Positions 13,564 through 18,721 of a stretch of DNA of 18,721 nucleotides are shown here, in pieces. A program made the translations under genes and the position numbers. Positions within the stretch are counted from its first letter, which is position 1; each line of letters starts with the position of its first letter. The DNA is from CAXTPV01 sp964249405. GTDB lineage: Bacteria; Pseudomonadota; Alphaproteobacteria; Acetobacterales; Acetobacteraceae. The stretch spans positions 1 through 18,721 of the forward strand of contig CAXUBX010000063.1 of assembly GCA_964249405.1 (NCBI GenBank). The letters are read 5' to 3'. The notes under the pieces were generated by a model, which had not been told where the DNA came from, made no database searches, and saw only the letters and a program-made list of their open reading frames with translations.

Positions 13564-14481
13564 GTGACGGACGACGTGGACGGAGAAGCTGGATGCGAGG
13601 TTCCGCACCGTGCGCTGATGCTGTGGAGTGAGGGAACCCGGATCGCGGCCGACCTCCTCACCCCCGCGACGGCGCCCTCAGAAAGCGGGTATCCAGCCGT
13701 CCTCCTGTGTCATGGCTGGGGCGGCCTCAAGGAGCAGCTCCGTCCGATGGCGGAAGGCTTCGCGCGTGCCGGCTTCGCCGCGATGACTTTCGATTACCGC
13801 GGCTGGGGCGAGTCCGATGGCCGGGTGATCGCGACGCGCGATGCGCCGCCGCTGCTCCAAGCGGGCGAGCGCACGCTCGCCGTGCACGTGTTGCGCGAGG
13901 TGGTCGACCCGGTCGACCAGACGACGGACGCGCGCAACTGCCTGGCGGTGCTGGCTTCCGAGCCCGGGATCGACCCGACGCGCCTCGGTCTCTGGGGCAC
14001 CAGCTACGGCGGCGGCCACGTCGTGTTCCTCGCCGGCGGGGACGACCGGGTACGGGCGGTGGTGGCGCAGATCGGCGGCTACGGCTTCCCGGCCGAGCAC
14101 CGGACCTGGGCGCGCGGACGCGCCGCCGAGAAGGCGCGCGGGCTTCAGGAGCCGACGGTGCCGCAGCAGGGCCAGGACAGCGTGCCGAACCTCCGGGGCA
14201 CGCCGGACGTCGCCCGGATGGCAGAGCACGCGCCGCTGATCGCTGCGGGGCGCGTCCGCGTGCCAACGCTGATCATCGACGCCGAGTTCGAGGAGCTCAA
14301 CGACCGTTTCGCGCACGGCTTCGCCGCGTACACGCTGATCCGCCAAAACGCCCCGGCGGAATACCACACCTTCCCGTGCCGGCATTACGCGGTCTACGAC
14401 GACTACGCCGAGCCGGCCCAGGCGCTGGCGCTCGGATGGTTCGAGCGGCACCTCCGGGCGCCCGGACGGCGGGGCGCATGA
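13564..14481 (+). CDS. Alpha/beta hydrolase
   Basis: This 305-residue soluble protein has a complete alpha/beta-hydrolase core. The oxyanion-hole motif HGWGG lies at 50-54, FDYRGWGESDG at 76-86, the nucleophile elbow GTSYGG at 145-150 (Ser147), an acid candidate in IIDAEFEELND (Asp239 or a following Glu) and the catalytic His in CRHYAVYD (His274). It resembles the dienelactone-hydrolase / S15-peptidase-like esterases that cleave esters or lactones; the substrate is not known. I choose GTG 13564 because GGGGAGG precedes it at about 9 nt. The frame is also open from ATG 13495, which lacks a ribosome site and adds non-conserved residues. The gene lies just upstream of the MFS-TetR-SDR unit, and all are intact, suggesting one catabolic function. 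Confidence 0.82.
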   Translation: MTDDVDGEAGCEVPHRALMLWSEGTRIAADLLTPATAPSESGYPAVLLCHGWGGLKEQLRPMAEGFARAGFAAMTFDYRGWGESDGRVIATRDAPPLLQAGERTLAVHVLREVVDPVDQTTDARNCLAVLASEPGIDPTRLGLWGTSYGGGHVVFLAGGDDRVRAVVAQIGGYGFPAEHRTWARGRAAEKARGLQEPTVPQQGQDSVPNLRGTPDVARMAEHAPLIAAGRVRVPTLIIDAEFEELNDRFAHGFAAYTLIRQNAPAEYHTFPCRHYAVYDDYAEPAQALALGWFERHLRAPGRRGA

Positions 14482-14531
14482 AGCGACCGGCCGGAAGGTC
14501 CTGGTCCACCCGGACGGATGAGCGGCGGCAG

Positions 14532-14562
14532 TTGACAGCGATCCGACCGCGTGCGCCATACT
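14532..14562 (+). promoter_or_regulatory. Sigma-70-like promoter of the MFS-TetR-SDR unit
   Basis: TTGACA (14532-14537) is a perfect -35 hexamer. CATACT (14557-14562) is a plausible -10 at 19 nt, slightly long; overlapping alternatives give 17 or 18 nt. Transcription would start near 14569, about 60 nt before the symporter ATG. The surrounding DNA is over 65% GC, so a consensus -35 here is noteworthy. Confidence 0.5.
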
Positions 14563-14584
14563 GGCTTTCTCAAATCAGCATATG

Positions 14585-14607
14585 CCGCCGCTCCCCGCGA
14601 GCGGCGG
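14585..14607 (+). promoter_or_regulatory. Inverted repeat in the symporter leader
   Basis: CCGCCGCT (14585-14592) pairs perfectly with AGCGGCGG (14600-14607) around a 7-nt loop. It sits between the predicted transcription start and the ribosome site. It could be an operator for the TetR regulator encoded downstream, or an RNA hairpin affecting expression. Confidence 0.4.
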
Positions 14608-14630
14608 GGCGACGGATGGGGAGAGCCGCG

Positions 14631-16133
14631 ATGCGGTCCGCCGAGCTCCGAGCAACCATCGACGCCTCGTCCGGTCGCGCCGTCGCGCGGTCCGACCCAA
14701 CCGAGCGGTTCCGCACCAAGCTCAGCTACGGCGTCGGGGCGATCGCGTTCGGCGTCAAGGACAACGGGTTCAGCGTCCTCCTTCTCCTGTTCTACAACCA
14801 GGCGCTCGGCCTCGATCCCCGGCTGGCCGGTCTCGCCATCCTGATTGCCATGTTGGTCGACGCCTGTGTCGATCCGATGATCGGCTACGCGTCCGACCGG
14901 CTCGACACACGCTGGGGACGGCGCCACCCGTTCATGTACGCGAGCGCGTTGCCGATCGCGGCGAGCTACCTTCTCCTGTTCGCGCCCCCGGCCTTCATCG
15001 GTCACAGATGGCTGTTCCCCTATCTGCTGGTCACCGCGGTCCTCGTCCGCGTGTGCGTCTCGTTCTACGAGATCCCGAGCTCGGCGCTGGTGGCGGAGCT
15101 GACGCAGAGCTACGACGAGCGTACCAGCTATCTCAGCCTGCGCTACTTCTTCGGTTGGACAGGCGGGCTGACCATGTCCGTCGCGGCGTTCGCGATCTTC
15201 CTGCGGCGTGGGGAGGGCCACGTCGCGGGGACGCTGCTTCCCTCGAACTACCGGGGCTACGGTATCGCTGCGTCGCTGGTGATGCTCGCCGCCATCCTCG
15301 CCTGCTCGCTCGGTACTCATGGGGCGATCCCGTGGTTGAAGCGCCCGGCGGTCGCGGAAGGGCATCGAAGCGTCCGTCACGGCGTGCGCGACATCGTCCA
15401 GTCACTGTCGTCGCGCTCGTCGGCGACCATCCTGCTCGCCGGCATGCTCTACGCGCTGTCGTCCGGGCTGGTGTTCGCGCTCGCCCCTTATTTCTACACG
15501 TATTTCTGGGCGCTTTCGCCGGGGAAGATGTCCGTCCTGCTGAGCGGCAGCTTCATCGCGGCCGCGGTCGGGCTCACCTTGGCGCCGCGCCTGTCGCAGT
15601 TCCTCGAGAAGCGCGGCGCCGCCGTCGCGATCACGGCGGTGACGCTCGGCACCACGCCGATCTCGCTCGTGCTGGCGTTGACCGGGCATTTCCCAGCCAA
15701 CAACTCGCCCGATCTGGTGCCGCTGCTGTTTGCCACCGGCGTGTTGTCGACGACCCTGCTGATCGTTCAGGGCATCCTGTTCACGTCCATGCTGACCGAC
15801 GTCGTCGAGGAGAACGAGGTGCGCACCGGTCGGCGCACGGAGGGCGTCTACTTCGCGGCGAACACCTTCGTGCAGAAGTGCGTCTCCGGCCTCGGCGTGT
15901 TCAGCACCGCGGCGCTGCTCACGATCGCCGGGTTCCCCGCCCACGCCGCCCCCGGCACGGTCCCGGGCCCGACGCTGACCCGGCTCGGCGAGGACTACGT
16001 CGTCGCCATCATGCTGATCAACGTCGCCTCGCTCTGCTGCGTGCTGCTGTTCCGCATCGACCGCGCCGCTCACGCCCGCAATCTCGCGATCCTCGCGGCG
16101 CGGCGCGCGCAGCCGGCTGTTGGTCGTCCGTGA
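14631..16133 (+). CDS. GPH-family (glycoside-pentoside-hexuronide:cation symporter-like) MFS transporter
   Basis: This 500-residue protein has about 12 hydrophobic segments. After a 35-residue soluble N-terminus it reads KLSYGVGAIAFGVKDNGFSV, then the family hallmark DACVDPMIGYASDRLDTRWG and RRHPFMYAS, which corresponds to the TM2-TM3 D-P..G..SD....GRR.P motif of GPH/MelB-type transporters. The later FYEIPSSALVAELTQSYDER and DVVEENEVRTGRRTEGVYFA blocks are also typical. GPH proteins import sugars or other organic solutes with cations across the inner membrane; this subgroup's substrate cannot be read. ATG 14631 has GGGGAG about 8 nt upstream; an in-frame ATG at 14616 is less well placed. It begins an intact run with the TetR and SDR genes. 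The TTG-started version of the TetR gene would overlap its stop. Confidence 0.88.
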   Translation: MRSAELRATIDASSGRAVARSDPTERFRTKLSYGVGAIAFGVKDNGFSVLLLLFYNQALGLDPRLAGLAILIAMLVDACVDPMIGYASDRLDTRWGRRHPFMYASALPIAASYLLLFAPPAFIGHRWLFPYLLVTAVLVRVCVSFYEIPSSALVAELTQSYDERTSYLSLRYFFGWTGGLTMSVAAFAIFLRRGEGHVAGTLLPSNYRGYGIAASLVMLAAILACSLGTHGAIPWLKRPAVAEGHRSVRHGVRDIVQSLSSRSSATILLAGMLYALSSGLVFALAPYFYTYFWALSPGKMSVLLSGSFIAAAVGLTLAPRLSQFLEKRGAAVAITAVTLGTTPISLVLALTGHFPANNSPDLVPLLFATGVLSTTLLIVQGILFTSMLTDVVEENEVRTGRRTEGVYFAANTFVQKCVSGLGVFSTAALLTIAGFPAHAAPGTVPGPTLTRLGEDYVVAIMLINVASLCCVLLFRIDRAAHARNLAILAARRAQPAVGRP

Positions 16134-16155
16134 CGCCGGTGCTACCCCGTGGGGC

Positions 16156-17451
16156 ATGCGGCCTCCAGCGCGCGCCACCGGCTCCCCGGGCGTTCCCGCC
16201 TCTCCGACCCGGTTTGAAAGCCGCCGGGAGGACATCCTGACCGCCGCGGCCGCGCTGATCAACGAGCGGGGCCTCCGCGACGCGACGTTGTCGGCCATCG
16301 CATCCGAGGTCGGGCTCAACCTCAAGAGCCTGCGCTACTATTTCGAGCGCCGCGAGGATCTCGTCTCGACGGCGTTCCTCCGTTCGATCCGGCTGCATCG
16401 CGACCTCGTCGAGGGCGCGCTTCGGCTGCCGGACGTCGAGGGTCGCGTGCGGCGCTTCGTCGTGGACTATTTCGCGCTTCGGGCCCGGGTCAGCCGCGGC
16501 GAGGACGCGCCGTTCGTCCATTTCGGCGACATCCGGGCGCTGGCGCCTCCGCATTCCGAAGCCGTCATCCGCGACTACGTCGCCTTCTTCCGCCGGGTCC
16601 GCGACATGCTCGCCGATCCCGAGCGACCGGTCCGGCGCGCACTGGCCAACGCGCGCGCGCACATGCTGATCTCGCAGCTCCTCTGGTCGGTCGTCTGGGC
16701 GGAACGCTCCGTTCCCGAGGACTACCCCGCCGTCGGACGACGCTTCTCCGACGCGCTGCTCGGCGGGATGGCGCGCCGTCGGGTGGCGCTGCCCGCGTCG
16801 GACGGAGCCACGGAAGCGGCCCCTCAGGGCGAGAAGCTCAGCACGGAATCCTTTCTTCTCGCGGCCACCCGGTCGATCAACGCCGAAGGCTACCGTGGGG
16901 CGGCGGTCGACCGGATTTCCGCGCGCCTCAGCGTCACCAAGGGCTCGTTCTACCATCACAACGACAACCGGGACGGCCTGGTGGTGGCCTGCTTCGAGCG
17001 AACCTTCGCGATGATCCGGGCCGCGCAGGATGCGGCGCTCACCCGACCTGCGCGCGGCATCGAGCGCGTGGCGGCGGCGACGATCCGTCTGGTGGCGCAG
17101 CAGCTCGTTCCCGACGGCGTCATGCTGCGCACCTCCGCGCTCACCGCGATCGGCCCCGAGCTCCGGAGCCTGATGCAGGCGCGTATGGAAAGCTGCACGC
17201 TGCGCTTCGCCGACATGCTAAACGACGGCATCGTCGATGGATCCGTACGCCCCTGCAACGTCCGCATCGCGTCCGAGATGATCACGGGCGCGGTCAACGC
17301 CGCCGAGGAACTCCCGACCTGGATCGGCGGAGCTGGGGAAGCCGGTCTCGCCGGGTTCTACGTGCGCTTGCTGCTCGAGGGTCTGCTCGCCTCGGACCCA
17401 TCGCCGCCGCCCGCGCCCGGACGCGCCGAAGCCGCGACAGGAGATCGATGA
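16156..17451 (+). CDS. Double TetR/AcrR-family regulator: two TetR modules in one chain
   Basis: The 431-residue protein is about twice the usual TetR length. Module 1 has a helix-turn-helix at about 20-72 (RREDILTAAAALINERGLRD, then IASEVGLNLKSLRYYFERRE) and a helical ligand domain to about 215. Module 2 has a second one at about 228-283 (STESFLLAATRSINAEGYRG, then ISARLSVTKGSFYHHNDNRD) and its own C-terminal domain (ESCTLRFADMLNDGIVDGSV then RIASEMITGAVNAAEEL). TetR proteins normally dimerise; here a single chain carries both DNA-binding heads and could act as a pseudo-dimer or bridge two sites. The start is ATG 16156; TTG 16120, overlapping the symporter stop by 14 nt, is possible. Its stop overlaps the ATG of the next gene, so it is co-expressed with the SDR and probably autoregulates the unit. 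Confidence 0.87.
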   Translation: MRPPARATGSPGVPASPTRFESRREDILTAAAALINERGLRDATLSAIASEVGLNLKSLRYYFERREDLVSTAFLRSIRLHRDLVEGALRLPDVEGRVRRFVVDYFALRARVSRGEDAPFVHFGDIRALAPPHSEAVIRDYVAFFRRVRDMLADPERPVRRALANARAHMLISQLLWSVVWAERSVPEDYPAVGRRFSDALLGGMARRRVALPASDGATEAAPQGEKLSTESFLLAATRSINAEGYRGAAVDRISARLSVTKGSFYHHNDNRDGLVVACFERTFAMIRAAQDAALTRPARGIERVAAATIRLVAQQLVPDGVMLRTSALTAIGPELRSLMQARMESCTLRFADMLNDGIVDGSVRPCNVRIASEMITGAVNAAEELPTWIGGAGEAGLAGFYVRLLLEGLLASDPSPPPAPGRAEAATGDR

Positions 17452-18347
17452 TGAAGAATTTCGCCGGCAAGGTGGCCGTGATCACGGGAGGAGCGAGCGG
17501 CATCGGGCTCGCCATCGCCCATCGCTTCGGTGCGGAAGGCTGCCGCGTGCTGCTCGGGGACATCGAGGACGGGCCGTTGCGGGACGCCGTCGAGGTGCTG
17601 AAGCGGGACGGCATCGAGGCGGACGGTCAGCACGCCGACGTCGCCGATGCCGCGTCCGTTGAGGCGCTCGCGGCAAAAGCGCGGACGCGCTTCGGCAACG
17701 TCCATCTCCTGTTCAACAACGCGGGCGTCTCGATCACCGGTCCGACGTGGCGGTTCAGCGAACACGACTGGCGCTGGGTGTGGGACGTGAACGTGGGCGG
17801 CGTCGTCAACGGGATCCGCGCCTTCCTGCCGGACATGATGGCGCATGGCGAGGAGGCCCGGGTCGTCAACACCGGCTCGCTCGCGTCGTTCAACGGCAAC
17901 GGCGACCACGCGCCCTATTGCTCGTCGAAGGCGGCAGTGCTCGGGATCAGCCAGTCGCTCCACAGCGAGATGCGGGCGATGATGACGAAGGTCGGCGTCA
18001 GCATCATCTGCCCCGGCATGGTGGCGACGCGGATCCACCAGAGCTGGCGCAACCGGCCGGAGGACGACGTGCCGTGGAGCAAACGCGAGTTCGCCGACCC
18101 CGCTTGGCGCGCCGGGTCCGACGCCTTTCAGAACGCCGGCATCGCGCCGGAGCTGATCGCGGACGCGACTCTTGACGGCGTGCGTCGCGACCAATTCTAC
18201 GTCTTTGCCGGACCGAACTGGCAACAGTTCATGGAAGCGACGCTGGGTCGGACCATGCGTGGCGAGAACCCGCTTGTGCTCACGTGGGGCGAGGATCGTC
18301 GGTCTGCGGCGGCGCGCGACTTGCCACTCTGGGCGAGCGCTATCTGA
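17448..18347 (+). CDS. SDR-family NAD(P)-dependent oxidoreductase
   Basis: This 299-residue classical SDR starts at ATG 17448 (or the adjacent ATG 17451), overlapping the regulator's stop as ATGA; AGGAG lies a few bases upstream. The cofactor motif TGGASGIG is at 13-20. Asp38 (LLGDIE) at the end of strand 2 suggests NAD(H). FNNAGVSITG lies at 89-98. The active site is complete: Asn115, Ser144, Tyr157 and Lys161 (APYCSSK). The C-terminal 100 residues (ICPGMVATRIHQSWRNRP, FYVFAGPNWQQFMEA) form the substrate-binding part typical of SDRs near hydrophobic-substrate catabolism genes. The last ten or so residues (RDLPLWASAI) are not recognisably conserved and may come from the adjacent IS481 junction. 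It probably oxidises an alcohol derived from the imported substrate. Confidence 0.9.
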   Translation: MMKNFAGKVAVITGGASGIGLAIAHRFGAEGCRVLLGDIEDGPLRDAVEVLKRDGIEADGQHADVADAASVEALAAKARTRFGNVHLLFNNAGVSITGPTWRFSEHDWRWVWDVNVGGVVNGIRAFLPDMMAHGEEARVVNTGSLASFNGNGDHAPYCSSKAAVLGISQSLHSEMRAMMTKVGVSIICPGMVATRIHQSWRNRPEDDVPWSKREFADPAWRAGSDAFQNAGIAPELIADATLDGVRRDQFYVFAGPNWQQFMEATLGRTMRGENPLVLTWGEDRRSAAARDLPLWASAI

Positions 18348-18360
18348 TCGCCAAGGCAGA

Positions 18361-18721
18361 GAAAGCCACTGGCCGGAGCTCGCGGGCGACAAGCCGGTTC
18401 GCCGACTACGCGATCGGCCACGTCCACATCGACATCGCCGAGGTTCGAAGGGGCGACGTCGGGCGTTACCTCTTCGTCGCAATAGACCAGACGTCGAAGC
18501 TGGCCTTTGCCCGGCATCGTCTGACCACGCCGAAACATCCGTGGATCAACGGCCACGTCGAGCGGAGAGCCACGCGCAGCTCGGGGGCATCTGCAACTTT
18601 TCGTCAACGCCTACAACCACGCCAGTCGGCTAAAGGCCCTGCGAGGCCTCACTCTGCGAATCGTCTGCTCGGTCCACGAAAGAGCCGGATCGATTGAGGA
18701 TCAACCCGTCACGCCACATCC
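18361..18721 (+). pseudogene. IS481-family transposase remnant, internally deleted, runs off the window
   Basis: Several frames join into the DDE transposase of an IS481-type element: WPELAGDKPVRR, then (frame change near 18398) FADYAIGHVHIDIAEVRR and YLFVAIDQTSKLAFARH. The reading then leaps to LTTPKHPWINGHVERR, a block normally over 60 residues later; the segment with the second catalytic Asp (VLTDNG-type) is deleted. After further frame changes it reads FVNAYNHASRLKALRGLT and RLRINPSRHI at the window edge. The N-terminal DNA-binding part is also absent. It cannot encode a working transposase. It abuts the 3' end of the SDR gene, marking an old insertion or rearrangement. No terminal inverted repeat was identified. 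Confidence 0.85.

Noticed and set aside
13084..13608. A 174-codon minus-strand open frame upstream of the hydrolase
   Set aside because: I recognise no motif, it overlaps the SnoaL end and the hydrolase start, and composition does not differ from background frames.

Overview
The window is 18.7 kb of very GC-rich DNA. Codon use, the mix of families (Nramp-type transporter, DUF427, YflT/YsnF-like stress protein, KdgT, YaiI, Ada, type II NADH dehydrogenase, many SDR/SRPBCC/SnoaL proteins, an IS481 remnant) and a palindromic repeat built on AGAGCA..TGCTCT ends suggest an alphaproteobacterium (Hyphomicrobiales- or Rhodospirillales-like). That placement is an inference. The sequence carries four runs of exactly 100 Ns (5350-5449, 7845-7944, 10793-10892, 12077-12176). 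These look like scaffold gaps of arbitrary length, so translations across them are unreliable.

Left flank (1-4.1 kb): a minus-strand Nramp-clade transporter is divergent from a DUF427 gene that overlaps a YflT/YsnF-like gene. Next is a minus-strand kdgT (2-keto-3-deoxygluconate permease) pseudogene with two lesions. One is a frameshift at its 5' end. The other is an insertion of two palindromes in opposite orientation (REPIN-like), flanked by a duplicated TA, whose precise removal restores the reading frame. A yaiI-family gene follows.

Middle (4.3-13.1 kb): an Ada-type methylated-DNA repair protein runs into the first gap. Beyond it lies a zone rich in broken genes: a DoxX-like tail fused in frame to an NADH dehydrogenase II that has lost its centre, a TetR remnant, a LysR gene with two frameshifts, a truncated nitroreductase and a frameshifted SnoaL gene. 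Among them sit intact small-molecule enzymes: two related SRPBCC proteins, an NAD(P)-binding F420-reductase-like protein, an SDR whose catalytic Tyr reads as Cys, and a tandem SnoaL-like protein. All four gaps lie in this same interval, so some frameshifts may be assembly errors. Large deletions, such as the NADH dehydrogenase centre, are harder to explain that way.

Right flank (13.5-18.7 kb): an intact catabolic-looking unit consists of an alpha/beta hydrolase, then a consensus-like promoter and a leader hairpin, then a GPH-type MFS symporter, a double-headed TetR regulator with two TetR modules in one chain, and an SDR whose start overlaps the regulator's stop. It probably imports and oxidises an unidentified organic substrate under TetR control. 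The window ends in a decayed IS481-family transposase.

I found no tRNA, rRNA, CRISPR array, phage genes or recognisable defence system. The most unusual features are the repeat pair inside kdgT, the two-module TetR regulator and the Tyr-to-Cys SDR.
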